64,000 bases of DNA from Ctena decussata (Eukaryota; Mollusca; Bivalvia; Lucinida; Lucinidae), in the NCBI GenBank assembly GCA_963989385.1, contig OZ022499.1, forward strand, positions 80,713,903 to 80,777,902, written 5' to 3'. The position numbers were made by a program, and so were the translations under genes. Under the pieces are notes generated by a model that ran no database searches, was not told the DNA's origin, and worked only from the letters and a program-made list of their open reading frames with translations. Numbering within the stretch: the stretch's first letter is position 1; each line of letters begins with the position of its first letter. This document shows positions 35,099 to 48,335 of this stretch, piece after piece.

Positions 35099-36167
35099 TT
35101 TCATGTCCACAACTTCGGAGAAGTTGAGGGGGCATATGGGTTTGGGACTGTCCATCTGTCCATCTGTAACGCTTTTTGGAAGCTTGGAAACTCAAGAACC
35201 GCTTATGCTAGGATCTTAAAAGTTTATATGTGGCATGTACATGAAAAATAAGCGGACTCCTATTTTTTTTTCCGCCGGTCACAGACTTCCACAGTTATGC
35301 CCCTTTTTCGACTTAGTCTTGTGAAGAAAACATCTCAAGAACCCCTGATGCTAGGATCATGATTTTTAGGCTGGATGACATTGTCTAAGGGGTAACTGAC
35401 CTGATAAACTTTTGACAAAAAAAATCGTGAATTTTTTGATGGAGTTATGCCCCTTTTTTGACTTTGTGCATTTTAAATCTATGGAACCTTGAGAACAAAA
35501 TACCTCAAGAACCCCTAATGCTAGGATTGTGTTTTTTAACGGAAGACATTGCCCAAGGTGTAAATGACCTGATTAACTTTTGAAAAAAAGATGTGAATTT
35601 TTGACCAAATTATGCCCCTTTTTTTGACTCAGTGCATTGTAAGCCTACGGAACCTTGTGAACAAAATATCTCAAGAAACCCTAATGCTAGGATTGTGTTT
35701 TTTTTACTTGAAGATACTACCAAGGTGTAGATGACCTGATTAAGTGTTGAAAAACATTGGGTTTTTTTACTGAGTTATGCCCCTTTTTGGACATAGGCAT
35801 TTTGTATTGGAACAAGCTTGTGGACAAAAAAATCTGAAGAACTGCATAAGCTAGGATCCTTATATTTGGCATGCATTTTTGGACCAAGGTGTAGATGACC
35901 TGATTAACTTTTGAGCCTATTTCATAAATTTTTGGTAAAAGTCCCATTTTCGGACAAAGGCATTTTAAATATGAATAGGCAATGTAAATAACTTTGTGAA
36001 CAAAATATCTGAAGAACCGCTAAGCTGTGTTCCTTAGATTTAGCATACAGTTACTGGCTGAGATGCAGGTGAACCATTAAAACCCCTTTCTGACTTAAAC
36101 ATTAGAGGATAAACCTTCTTTAGAGGCAAGCATACAGTTGTGGGCATAGTGTTTCATAAACACATAT
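35099..36167 (+). mobile_element. Palindrome-headed array element, second copy of the 6868 family
   Basis: The start, TGTCCACAACTTCGGAGAAG / TTGAGGGGGCATA, and the end, TTGTGGGCATAGTG followed by TTTCATAAACACAT, match those at 6868-9003. About five units near 165 bp with GACCTGATTAACTTTTG fill it. The units are more diverged and fewer than at 6868. No coding capacity. Confidence 0.6.
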
Positions 36168-36207
36168 GAGATAGCTTTTTTTAAATGGGGCCAGGGCTCC
36201 TACTGTT

Positions 36208-36649
36208 AGGGTGCCCACTGGTCAGGGAAAAGTCAGGGCTATATGGATTTTCTTCAATGTCAGGGAAAAAATCAGGGAATTTTGAAAAATGGTCAGGGAA
36301 ATCCTTTAATGCTTAAAAGTCAGGGAAAAGTTGGGGAAATTTATACTTTTTGGACAAAAATACAAAGTGTCTGTTGATAGAATTTTCTTAATTGTTCTTT
36401 TTCACAACTGCTTTTCTGGAACAAGTGGTTTAGCCTAGTATGTATTGTTGCAAAGCTTTTCAAAGTTTTTTGATATAGGCTGCTTTGCTGATTTTTTTTC
36501 TGCATCCCAGAACGGTTCTGCACATACAAACGGTATGACTGAAGTAGAAGGTCATGACTGTTAAGTAGTAACATTTTGGTCAGGGAAAAGTGGAATTTGG
36601 CCAGGGAAAAGTCAGGGAATTTTGTTTCCAATGAAGAGTGGGCACCCTG
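36208..36649. mobile_element. MITE rich in TCAGGGAAAA
   Basis: Terminal inverted repeats AGGGTGCCCACT and AGTGGGCACCCT bound 440 bp. ACTGT lies directly outside each end. Both arms carry several GTCAGGGAAAAGTCAGGG words, which makes it look like a short tandem repeat folded on itself. Confidence 0.6.
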
Positions 36650-36660
36650 ACTGTCAGAAA

Positions 36661-36700
36661 GTAAAGAATTTGCTCCAGTAGGAGCAAATTCTTTACTTTA
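36661..36700. repeat. AAGAATTTGCTCC palindrome
   Basis: AAAGAATTTGCTCC and GGAGCAAATTCTTT are arms around AGTA. Similar palindromes lie near 38150-38170, 38360-38392 and 38975-39012, so the segment between may be made of related foldback pieces. Confidence 0.55.
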
Positions 36701-36944
36701 ATAGTTGACCTCCACTGGGAAGGGAGACATAAAAATTAGAAGAGTTGCTTCCTCTGACAGTACACCTAGTCACCAAAAAAACTGTTTATAAGAGATTTTT
36801 CATGAATGGCTAACCTAGTACTAGACTTAAGGCTCTAAAAATGTCCCCCTTTTGTAAAATGCAATGCCCTTGGAGTGTTTAATAGGAATAACATGGTATT
36901 TGTTTTGTTTTCCAAAACACCTAGGTATAAACCAGTCCTCCAAT

Positions 36945-37690
36945 TTTCGCTTCCTGCAGACTGTCCATCAAATTTGCCTTCCGCCGAGACTGTCCACGAT
37001 CTCTTGCTTCCTGCAGAGACTACTGTCCTCGAGAAATGGCTTCCTGCCCAGACTGTCAGTGTGATTCTGCTTCCTGCGGGCAGGAAGCAGAATCACGCTG
37101 ACAAGGTCTGCAGGAAGTCATTTATCATGTACTGAAGTCTCAGCAGGAAGAAAGAGATCCCGGACAGTCTCAGTGAGACTGTCCGCGATCTCTTGCTTCC
37201 TGCAAAGACTACTGTCCTTTAGAAATGGCTTCCTGCCGAGACTGTCCGCGAGATTCTGCTTCCTGCCGAGAGCCTTGGCAGGAAGCAGAATCACGCTGAC
37301 AAACTCTGCAGGAAGCCAATCATTATGTACTGAAGTCTCAGCAGGAAGCAAGAGGTTGCGGACAGTCTCCGTGGAAGCCAAATATGACGGACAGTCTCTG
37401 CAGGAAACGAAAATTGGCTGCAAGACTGTCCGTCATATTTGGCTTCTGCCGAGACTGTCCGGGATCTCTTGCTTCCTGCAGAGACTACTGTCCTCGAGAA
37501 ATGGCTTCGTGCCGAGACTGTCCGGGAGATTCTGCTTCCTGCCGAGAGCTTTGGCAGGAAGCAGAATCATGATGACAAACTCTGCAGGAAGCCATTTATC
37601 ATGTACTGAAGTCTCCGCAGGAAGCAAGAGATCGCAGACAGTCCCGGTGGAAGCCAAATATGATGGACAGTCTTTGCAGGAAGCAAAAAT
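36945..37690. repeat. Triplicated ~230-bp palindrome (GCTTCCTGC words)
   Basis: Three tandem inverted repeats have centres near 37080, 37270 and 37549, each centred on GATTCTGCTTCCTGC...GCAGGAAGCAGAATC. The arms share GAGACTGTCCGGGATCTC, CTTGCTTCCTGCAGAGAC and AGACTACTGTCCT. A 248-codon open frame runs across it from 37173, but its sequence is repeat-driven. Confidence 0.7.
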
Positions 37691-40093
37691 TGGCGTACTG
37701 CTTTATACCCTGTGCAATAAGGAACACGTGAGAAGAACTAAGCAAAGTCTAACTCCCCTCTATGTTAATATTTCGGCCAAAAGCCTTCTTAGTAAAAAAG
37801 GACTTTCTGGAAGAGCTACCTTAGCAGTCATTACACTAGACAAACTGGAAGTAAAGAACCTAAGACCGGCCCCAAAAAAGGGGCAGGGAGTGTCAAAGAA
37901 AATCAGAGAGTCTGTTTAGTAGAGGAAGACAACCATGCAGTCTAGCACATGCAACAAGACTGTGGGGACTATCTCCTTTCCATGATTACAGACCCGCCCA
38001 GAAATAAACAGTGTATATAGACACAAAGTCCAGTTATACTGCCATTTTTGCAAAGAGAGAAAACTTAAGTGACACTGTCTACATCCCAGAGTGAAGACCC
38101 CTACACATTGAAAGGGTACACATGAATTTGAATGCAAAAGAATATTTTCCTTCTACAGGAGCAAGTTCTTTTTTCCCAAATGCTGGCTTTTGTGAAAATG
38201 AAAATAGCAAGATTGCTTCTCTTGTATTTGAACCCCATATCCCAGTTTTACGTGGCTACATCTCCAAGCTTTTCCACCATTTTTACAAGGGGAGATAACT
38301 TTTTAGACTTCCTGTTTAAATCTTGGGCAACAAAATCCCTTCAAAAGGGGTGAACATTTGAAAGGAAAGAACTTGCTCCTACAGGGCAAGTTCTCTCTCC
38401 TTAGTCCTAGAATGTAAAAGGAAGACAGAAATGAAAAAAAAAGCCAAGATTACTTCCGTTGTTAATGATCCCCGCTTTCCAGATAAGTATGAATATACGT
38501 CCAAGCTGATTCACGGTTTTCACATGATGAGACAAGTCAGACATCCCATTTACATGTACGTCCCAATGAGATCCGACTTAAAGGGGTTCACGGTTGAAAG
38601 GTAATAATTTGGTCTTCTTTGGGCAATTTTTTTTTTCAAATCAGGCCAGCCTTAATGGAAAAGGGAGGCTGGTGTAAAAATGGCAAAGATCCCACATCCC
38701 AGATTAGAAGTGAAATTACAGATATTTGTCTTTACCCACAGACGCTCAACTTTGGAAAGAAACACATCTCGGAGTAGGTCCAAGGTTACTATCAAAACCT
38801 ACAAAAAGAATATAATTAGTGATTCAGTCAGCCTGCACAAATGCACAGCCTGACAGTAGTGTACAATAGCTTGGAGGTGTATCCATACAAATCTTCTATG
38901 TGGGGTTTACTGATAAGGAAATCAACGTTGCCCATTTCGTTTTTTCTGAACCCCTTTTCCATGAATGTGACTTAGGAGAAAGAATTTGCCCCTGTAGGAG
39001 CAAATTCTTTATTTTTAAAAGTTCACCCCATCTTGTAGGTATCTTGTCACTGTATGATGTAACATAAGCTGTCTCCTCTTGTAAAAATGATAGGATAACA
39101 GCCTTGTACAGGAGCGTTCTATGGCTGAAATATTTATATGGAGTGGCATTAAGGATTGTTTGCTTTTAATTTTATCATTTTAAATGTTTGTTTGGACACG
39201 ATGCTTTGTGGTCCCCTCATCTTCTATTTTCAGCAACTGCTGCTGCTGGGGGAACAGGTTAATGCAAAAAGCTGCTGGTCAGCCTGAAACATCATCATAC
39301 TGCTGCTGGTCAGCTCACTAATATTGCCAAACTGCTGCTGGTCAGCTAAGAACACCATCACACAGAAGTTCTTCGATCGTTTCATACTTCACAGGATTTG
39401 TATAAGATCTTCTACATATGTAATTAGGGGATGAATGTACTCAAAATTTTCAGCTAGGAAGTTACATTGTCAGTTTTATGGTTGCAAATTTTGTTTTTAT
39501 GTTGAGATGTCAGCAGAGCCATAAAATACGATTTGGGACCTTAAACCGACAGTTCATCTCTTCAGGTGAAAATTTTTTGATACAGTTATCATGGTCCTTT
39601 GAGATCATGGAATATATTCTGAGAAGTCAGAAATGATCATACGTTTAGATTCATTTTCTAAACAAATTTGAAATATTTTGGTATTTTTCGACTTATATCA
39701 GTCTTTGAGACGACTGCCATGTTAAACCTGCAAATTTACTGTTTTTTTCCTCTGGCTCCTTGTGCCAGATTTAAAGGGTCACTGATGAAGCTTGAATAGC
39801 CGAAACCGCGGTATGGCCCAACTTCTTACTTATGAATGTTTTCTTTGCTCTTAAAGGATCTAAACTTTTATCATTATATACCCATTCTAATGCCTTCATC
39901 TTTGAAAATGTGATTCTTTGCACTCAAAGCAATTATTTTCAGTAACGTAAAGTCAGTTGTCAGCCAATGAGACGTGACATTACCTAATGGCGTTTCAAAC
40001 AATATATTTCAGAAATTTTTGATGGTATCCAATCACACATTGCATTAAAAATTTGAAGTGCATTAGAATTATTTATAAATATGTCACACATTG
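37691..40093. other. Stretch without a gene; short repeats
   Basis: GGAGCAA palindromes lie at about 38150, 38365 and 38985. CTGCTGCTGGTCAGC occurs three times at 39262-39345, 40-50 bp apart, with a further match near 34688. I find no credible gene. Confidence 0.4.
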
Positions 40094-41840
40094 GATCACC
40101 ATGTTTATATAAGCCTGTCGAGAGACGGGACATATAATGTTATGGCATTGTCTGTCCATTAACTGTTTGTGTCTGCTCCATATCTCTATAAACGGTAAAA
40201 CCATTCAAAAGGATTTTTGAAACTTGGGTCAAGTGTTCGTCTTAACATGACAACCATCTAATAATAAGAATGTCCTGACAAAGTCAAGGTCAGGCTTGAG
40301 AGGTCAAAGCAGCTTTCATTGGAATATTTCATGTCCACTCCATATCTCTTAAATTGTTAAAGGTTTCATCATGAAATTGTGCACAAACATAAACCAGCAT
40401 CAGACGTTGTGCAGAGAATGCTAATCCTACCCTCTGTCCCTTTTATATCCATTTTTTATTATTTTCTCTATCAAATTTTGCTTATGTACACTCTACATGG
40501 CACAGTTTTGATTAAATCTTCATGAAACTTTATTAGAATGTTTATCTCTATCTAAGACCGAGTGTTTATGTCCATGAAATTGAGGCAAGGTCTGAAACTG
40601 GGTCATGTTGGGTCAAAAACTAGATCACAATGTCAAATCTTAGAAGAAAAAAACAACACTTTGTACACTGTAGAGGTACAACTTTTATCCAGTTTTCATG
40701 AAACTTTGTTAGAATGAATATATCCATAAAATGTAGGCTGAATATAGAACTGGAACATATCTGGTAAAAACAAAACACTAGGCCACTAGGTCAGATCATA
40801 GAAAAACCTTGCAAACACTCTAGAGGGGTGCATTTGTGATCCAACCTTCATGAAACTTTGTCAGAATGTTTATCTCAATGAAATTAATGCCAAGTTTGAA
40901 TTAAGGCTTAAGTCTGAAACTGGGTCATGTTGGATCAAAACCAGTTCACTAGGTCAGATAACAGAAAACCCATGTGTACACTCTAGAGGGGCACAGTATG
41001 AATCTAATCTTCATGAATATTTGTCAGCATTTTTACCCCAATAAAAATGAGGCCAAGTTTGAAACTGGGTCATGTTGGGTAAAAATCTAGGTCACAAGGT
41101 CAAATCTTAGAAAATCCTTCTGTACTTGTAGAGGGCACAGTTTTGATCTAGTCTTTATGAAATTTTGTCAGAATGTTAATCTCCAGGAAATCTAGAGAAA
41201 ATTGAAATTGGGGATGTAGGGTTGAATTAGGTCACTAGGTCAAATCTTAGAAAAGGCTTGTTTACACTCTAGAGGGGCACAAGTTTGATCTAATCTTCAT
41301 ATATATTTGTAAGACTGTTTATCTCAATCAAATCTAGGTCAAGTTTGAAACCGGGTCATGTTGGATCAAAAACTAGATCACAAAGTCAAATCTTAGAAAA
41401 TCTATGTGTACTCTCTTGAGGGTACAGTATGGATCCAATTCTTATGAAATTACATCAGAATGTTTATAACAACTAGACCAAGTTGGAAACTGGTCAGGTT
41501 GGGTTAAAAAGCTAGGTTACTAGGTTAAAGATAATAAAAAAAACTTTGTCTACACTCTAGAGGACAGGATTCAGATCCAATCTTCATGAAACTGTGTCAG
41601 AATGTTTATTTAAATGAAATAAAGGCCAAGTTTTAAACTTAAAGTTGGATTCAAAGACTAGGTCAGTGGGTCAAATCCTAGAAAAACCTGGTGTAGCCTC
41701 AAAACGTCCAAGTTTGGATCCAATGTTCATGAAACTTTTTCAGAATGTTTATCTTTAAAGAAAACTAGGAATAGCTTGAAACTGGTTCATGTCAGGTCAA
41801 AAACTAGTCACTAGAACAAATCTTAACAAGAAAAACTATA
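40094..41840 (+). mobile_element. Tandem-array element, units with CTAGGTCACTAGGTCAAATC
   Basis: About eight to ten diverged units of roughly 155-165 bp carry GGGTCATGTTGG, CACTAGGTCAAATCTTAG, ACTCTAGAGGGGCACA and CTTCATGAAACTTTGTCAGA. They are preceded by CTGTCGAGAGACGGGACATA near 40117. A related array is at 48336-48790. There is no coding potential. Confidence 0.55.
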
Positions 41841-42734
41841 ACATGAAATGTCATGTTATATTGGGCGTTTGATTTTACTTCTCAGTTTATGCAGGTTTAT
41901 AGAAGTAAATGTCGCAATGATTGTTGAAATGAAACTTGAATCTCATTGCAGACTGATGAGGCTTCTTCCGTGTTGTTTTCGACCCCAACAAATTATCTTA
42001 CTTCGATATAGCCACGCAAAAAACTTTAGTTTTTGAATGTATTAATTTTATTAAAAATGACCACAGTAACATATCTTTGATCAGAAGATTTGTAAGCTAG
42101 TGCAGAATATTAGGCTAACACAATTTTTGACTTAAGACTTGCATTTTAAGAAACATAAATAAATAAATAAAACTGAGTAACCTTTTGTTCTTTTTCTCTA
42201 TTTTCTCTATATACTAATATTAAAGAATGATGCATGGTCATGTAAATCAGAACAATATTGACCGCGTTTAATGTAGACTAAAAGATATGCAAAAAGACCT
42301 TATAGTCTATTAGTGCAGCTAAATTGAACTATATGGACCTAACACATTTAATTCAAAATAAAAATGCAAGGAAGGCAATAAAAATCGAAAAGTATCGATG
42401 TCCTACGATAGCCCAATTACCTCTCTTATTTCACAATTCTGAATTTCGAATTCTGAATTCCAAAATTCGTAGTACAAACTGAGTGATAAATTAAGATGAA
42501 TGAGATTTATGTTAGTTGAAATGCAAATAACAATTGGTTTTAGGCCCGATCTCACGTCACAGTTATAACTCGTATTAACCAGTCCGTGGTCTATTTTACC
42601 TTAAGGCGCAATTTAAAATTTTGGTGTTCCGAATGCTAATCCATGTACTAAGTTTAACGTGAAATCGGGCCTTAGTATATAACACGTGTAAAAATCTGAA
42701 TTAAATAATTTCACTAGAAAAAACAATGAACTAT
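41841..42734. other. Stretch without a gene
   Basis: AT-rich. A GAATTCTGAATT-like repetitive patch lies at 42440-42470. Confidence 0.35.
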
Positions 42735-43320
42735 GTGAATATGCTGATCATTGTCGCGTGCAAAGGGACCTTCTATATCTAGTATAGGTATATAAGATAT
42801 CAAATAAGAATCTTATATACTATATAAGATATCTAGTATAGGTATATGTAAGATATCTTATTTCACTTTTCCATAAGACGCAACACAATATATGTTATCT
42901 GATATAGCATTTAAGATGTCTTGTATCACATATAAGATATCCTGTTTTGTAAATCAGATATCGTTATCAGATATTCTATCTTATATAGGATGTGAGATAT
43001 CTTATTTAAATATATAACATATCTGATATATCAGATATCTGATTTATTATATAAGATATCTTACATGCTATATAAGATATCTAATATATAAGATATCTGA
43101 TATATTATATAAGATATCTTAATATATGAAAAATTGAATAAGATGATAACTCATATCCTATATAAGATATCTTATTTTCTATATAAGATATATCCTGTAT
43201 CAGATATCTTACAGAGGATATAAGATTTCTTATATGTTATATTAGATATCTTAACTGGCATATTAGATATCTAATTTACTATATAAGATATCTACTATGC
43301 ATTATGATTAGTAAAATGGC
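42735..43320. repeat. Array of AGATATCT / TATATAAGATATC palindromes
   Basis: More than 20 copies of TATAAGATATCTTATA-like words, each self-complementary, lie in about 580 bp with irregular spacing. Confidence 0.75.
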
Positions 43321-43965
43321 TTGCCATAGATATCACTATACAGATTTGGATATATATCAAAAGGTAAAGTGGATATGATTTTTCGATATCACAAATTCGA
43401 TTTTTGTTTGATATCACTTATTTGATTTGGCGATATCAGTAATCTGAGTTTGTGATATCACTAATTCGTACAAAATCGAATTTGTGATATCACAATGTCG
43501 ATTTTGTGATACCACTATTTCAAGTATGTGATGTCACATGTAGTATCACATTATTTTCTGATTTCACTAACTATTATGTGCTATCACTGACTCACCTGAG
43601 TGTCATAAACCATGTGTTATATTATGTTTACTAAATCCATTTAGTGAAATCACAAAATCGTTTTTGTAATATCGATTTCTTGATATCACTAGTTAGGAAC
43701 GAATTACTGATCACAAACTCGATAGATATAGTGATATCATAAAATCGATTAAGTGATATCACAAAATCGAATGTGACATCACTAAATAGATGTTGTGATA
43801 TACAAAATCGAATTAGTGATATCACAAAGTAGCTGTGATCTCGTGTCATCACAAAATCAATTTTTTGATATCAGCTATTCTATTTTGTGGTATCACTAAT
43901 TGGATTTTGTGATATCACTCAATCGTACATATTTTGTGATATCACTTTTTCGATTTTATGGTATC
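43321..43965. repeat. Array of TGATATCAC words
   Basis: About 20 or more copies of (G)TGATATCAC joined by AAAATCGAATT-like linkers. This is a second palindromic-motif block next to the first. Confidence 0.75.
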
Positions 43966-45470
43966 TAGAAACATGTCAATGAACATCAGTCTGATTTTTA
44001 CCGGCTTAAATACATTCACTGCACTACCTAGAACCATTTGGTTGAACATTTGTCTAATACCTACCCACTCAGACACATTCATCTCACCACCTGGAAACAC
44101 ATCGATGAAAACCGGTCAAATAACTATACCGCACAACCTCTAAACATGTCAATTAATAATTAATAAATGTCTGATACGTACTTGCTCAGATACACTAACC
44201 GCACTGCTAGCCGCAATGCCTACAAACATTTCGAAGAACACTTGTCTGATAGCAGCCTGCTCAAACACAATCACCCCACTACCTAGAAACATATTGATGA
44301 GCACCGGTCTGATTCCTACTTGGTTAGACATGATCACTTCACTACCAAGAAAAATTTTGATATACACTGGTCTGAATTTTACCTCTTTAGACAATTCACT
44401 GCACTACTTAAAAACATGTCAATGACTGGTGTTCATCAACATGTTTCTAGGTAGTACACTGAGTTTGCCAAAGCAGGTAGGAATCAGTCAATTAATATAT
44501 GTCTGATACGTACTTGCTCAGATACACCCACCGCACTTCCTTGAAACATTTTGAAGAACACTTGTCCAATATCGACCTGCTCCAACGCAATCACTCCGCT
44601 ATCTTAAAACATGTCGAAGAAGAATGGTTTGATTCCTACTTGCTTAGACATGATCACTTCACTACCAAGAAACATGTCGAACACCAGTTTTATTTTACCT
44701 CTTTAGACAATTCACTGCACTACTTAGAAACATGTCGATGACTGGTGTTCATCAACATGTTACTAGGTAGTGCGCTGAGTTTGTCAAAGCAGGTAGGAAT
44801 CTGTCAGTTAATATATGTCTGATATGTACTTGCTCAGATACACTCAACGCACTACCTAGAAACATTCTGAAGAACACTTATCTGATCCTGACATGCTCGG
44901 ACACAATCAGCCCACTACCTAGAAACATTTTAATGAACACCGGTCTGATTCCTACCTGCTTATACGTAATCACTGCATTACCTAGAAACATGTCGATGAA
45001 CACCAGTCTGATTTTACCCTCTTTAGACAATTCACTGCACTACCTAAAAACATGTCGATGACTGGTGTTCATCGACATGTTTCTAGGTAATGCGGTGAAT
45101 TTGTCTAAGCAGGTAGGAAACAGACCGATGTTCATCAACATGTTTTAAGGTAGGATGGTGAAGTTATTAGACCGGTGTTCATCAGATTGTTTCTAAGTAG
45201 TGGGGTCAGTGTGTCTGAGAGATAGGTTTCAGACAAGTGTTCATCCAAATAGTTCTAGTTAATGCAGTGAGTGTGTCAAAGCAGTTAAGATAAGGAATCA
45301 GACCGGTGTTCATTGGCATGTTTCTAGGTAGTGCGGTGAGTGTGTCTGAGCAGACCAGTATTCATCGATAAATTTCTGGGTAATACAGGATGCATCTCTA
45401 AGCAGGTAGGAATCAGACCGGTGTTCATAGGTGTTATGCCGGTGTTAAGTGAGTCTGTCTCTGAACTCAC
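43966..45470. repeat. Foldback array, CTAGAAACATGTCGATGAAC units
   Basis: Units of about 80-100 bp contain CTACCTAGAAACATGTCGAT, GAACACCGGTCTGATT and CCTAC(C/T)TGCTTAGACA. Bases 43966-45055 are mostly in one orientation, with short reversals near 44425 and 44745. From about 45060 to 45470 the same unit is reversed (GTTCATCGACATGTTTCTAG). The block can fold back on itself. Confidence 0.7.
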
Positions 45471-46007
45471 CAATATACCCCAAAACAACTCTTTCAACAT
45501 CAGGATGAGTCAAAAGTGTAGCTAGTTTCGCCAGATGAGACCTTTATATAATATTTACCTTGTACCCCATCCTGTTAATAATGAAGTTTTGAACCAAGTG
45601 TGGATGGATTGCAACTTAATAGTTTCATACTGAAAGAGCTTTTACTCTTGTTTCAAACGGTACAATATAGTAACTATGCCTGTAAATATGAATACAATGT
45701 TAGGTATACTTTTCTAATATTATATTAAACAAAAGAAAAACTGATGTAACTGTCTGGATTATCCTCGAAGGACTTAGCTCAAACCGCCGTATTGGTGACA
45801 TTTACTTCCGCTTACACTGACAAATCCTTGCGTTTCGTTTTTTTAGGCTGAGAAATCTGTTTGAATTTCAATAAATTCACGAACTAAACATTAAAGTTAA
45901 AGCCAGTGAGAATCATGAGTGTACAGTCTTATGTATCGGATTTTGTATTCAGATTCGTTCTTTCGTTTTGATACGGTGATCTCTCGATGAAATCTAAATG
46001 AATATGG
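45471..46007. other. Stretch without a gene
   Basis: Unique, AT-rich sequence. I see nothing coding. Confidence 0.35.
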
Positions 46008-46085
46008 GTCGAAACGTCCTGAGACGAATCGTCCCGGGTTTTTGGCCTGTTTGGGACGAAACGTCCTGGGACGAAACGTCCCGAT
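46008..46085. repeat. GGGACGAAACGTCC repeat, third site
   Basis: Four copies of the palindromic word (GGTCGAAACGTCC through GGGACGAAACGTCCC), related to 23033 and 33556. Confidence 0.55.
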
Positions 46086-46929
46086 ACGGTCTCGAATATC
46101 TAGGTCACGGCTTAAATTTTGTTATGCGAGCTCAAATTCAACAATTAAATTCATCTTTCATGGACTGAATTATTATTTTTGATCATTAATAATTTAGCGG
46201 TATCAAAGTCGATTGAATATTGAGATAACGTTGTTCAAATCTCGTAACAAATTTAACTGAATGTTTAAAAGATATATGAATAGATTTATATTAAACAAAA
46301 AATGCACTTTGTAAAAATATTTTTTAGAAAATAATATATATGTGTATAACTATCTGTAAAATAGGAAAATAAGAATTTACTGTTTTATATAATTTAAAAT
46401 ATTTAAAGTCATATCACATTTCTGGATTTTCGTTATCACAGCTCTGTTGATAATCACAGTTCATAAGGAAATGACTAGAGTTATATATAAAAAAATTAAA
46501 TTTTGGTGACTTCAAACATAATTGAAAATAACTTTCACCACACACATTCGCGGACCATGGGAAAAATCCAGTGAGTCGTCATAAACAATACTTACTCATC
46601 GATGGATCTGGCACCGGAGTGTTACCGTCAGTGAGGCTTCTCCACGAGCCACCCCCATCTCTCGAGGAACAGTGCTCCCAGAGCAGATGGTGGACCATGA
46701 ATGTGAATGGTGAAAATCAAAGTCAATATCTGAAATGCCGTCAACGGTGAATTTGGAGGCCAAAACCGAAAGGAAACTATGTACGAGCCCTAAAATAAAA
46801 TACAGCTTGAAACTAAGTACCGACAGTATGTATGTTGAAGAAACCTAGGATAACCCATGAAAGCCCGTAGGCTTATTTCCAATGGGGTCCTAATTGGTTA
46901 GATTCAAGGTATGGGGGGGGATACGGACT
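46086..46929. other. Mostly unannotated stretch
   Basis: AT-rich left half. Apart from the weak exon at 46596-46698, it holds nothing I can support. A G-run lies at 46913-46920. Confidence 0.35.
46596..46698 (-). CDS. Weak candidate first exon
   Basis: The minus strand opens MVHHLLWEHCSSRDGGGSWR from ATG 46698 for 34 codons and then meets a good donor, GATGA|GTAAGTA. No partner exon, promoter or family is recognised. It may be chance. Confidence 0.15.
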
Positions 46930-47860
46930 GGGAATCGACACAAACCTAAGTTACCTACATACAAATGAAAGTGATCTAATAATAGCAAAATATATTGTTT
47001 TCCATAAGCTGCATTTGTGAGTTCAAATGTCTTTTAACTGAAGTTTTAAACATGTTGAAACTTACATAAGTTTTTATTTCAGAAGGTAAACTATTCCACT
47101 CCTTAATACCATTAAAGAAGAAGGTTGAAAACGCCTGATTAGATACTCGAGGAACAACAAAATTTTCAGAACTGCCTCTTGTATTATACCCATGAGATTC
47201 TGATACCTTATGAAAATGATCCGATAAGTATGAAGGAGAAGTGCCATTGGAAATCTTAAACACGTGATTAAGTCTGAGTTGTTTGACTCTGTTTTCAACA
47301 TTGAGAAATCCAACACTGGTCAGTTCTGAATACCCAATATGAGAACGAGGTCCCAGTTTTTTAATAAATCGAACCACTTTGTTTTGAGAAATCTGAAGTT
47401 TTAGTCAAACCAGCGTACCAGGATGAACACGAGTAGTCTAGGTGACACTGAAATCAATGCAGAACATAAAGACTTCCTAGTTTTTTCATTCAAAGATGAA
47501 CATTGCCTATAGAGGAACTTTAACCTAGAGTTAACCTTTTGAATGATGCCATTCGCAATTGCCTCCCCCTGATAAGAAATTGTCCAAGTTTACGCCCAAG
47601 TATTTGACTGAAGTTTGAGCTTGAATAGAATGTCCATTACAATCGATACCAAAATTCTGAACTTTTCTGAGCTTTTTTCTTGAGCCAAACAAAATACATT
47701 CCGTTTTACCAAGATGCAGAGATAACTCATTATCAACCAACCATTTACTGCAAGATTCCAGTTCTGAGCTTAGTTTCCTCGAAATCACTTCAGGGTTTGT
47801 TGTATTATTGTTGTACATGTATGTTGTTTTTACCGAATAAAAATCAATCAATCAATCAAT
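46930..47860 (-). pseudogene. LINE reverse transcriptase 3' part, frameshifted
   Basis: On the minus strand, from 47851, the frame reads VISRKLSSELESCSKWLVDN, LSLHLGKTECILFGSRKK and VKYLGVNLD. Frameshifts near 47545 and 47440 lead to IIQKVNSRLKFLYRQCSSLN and then HLDYSCSSWYAGLTK. The frame from 47377 finishes with LRLNHVFKISNG, YNTRGSSENFVVPRV and FFNGIKEWNSLPSEIK. These are the standard thumb and C-terminal blocks of non-LTR RTs. The catalytic YADD lies upstream and is lost. (AATC)n at 47843-47860 marks the 5' border. Confidence 0.75.
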
Positions 47861-48335
47861 TTAACGATGTTCACTAGGAAAATACGGAGATATTTCATCA
47901 GCTAGGTGGTCGACCGAAGTACTTTTCCAATCGGAATACACATACGCTCAAATAATCATCGTTTACTTTCCTTTCACTGTGCATATTAGTCTAGAAATAT
48001 CTGTTATCGTCTTTTATATAAATTTATGTATTACATAGAGATACTCAGGTCTTTAACTTCTGATATACGTTGACAAAATACCTAACTACTTTGTACATAA
48101 TCATTCCGCGATGTAATCCGGCCAGAAGAAATATTGGTTCCAAGTCTACTTACTTTTAAATAAAGAGGGGAACCTATCATTAACTGGGTCAATATTGACG
48201 TAACAACTCGTAACGTCGATTTCTGAATTTAATGGGACTCATTAACTACTAGTTAGACTAACTCTATAATAGAACTTCTAGGCTTAGAAACTATACATGA
48301 CTTCTGTTTTTCTTAACTTCTACGCCCAGAAAAAA
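47861..48335. other. Stretch without a gene
   Basis: No ORF or repeat signal that I can support. Confidence 0.35.

Noticed and set aside
37173..37919. 248-codon protein-coding gene
   Set aside because: The frame runs through two copies of a palindromic repeat and the opposite strand is open as well; the residues repeat with the DNA.
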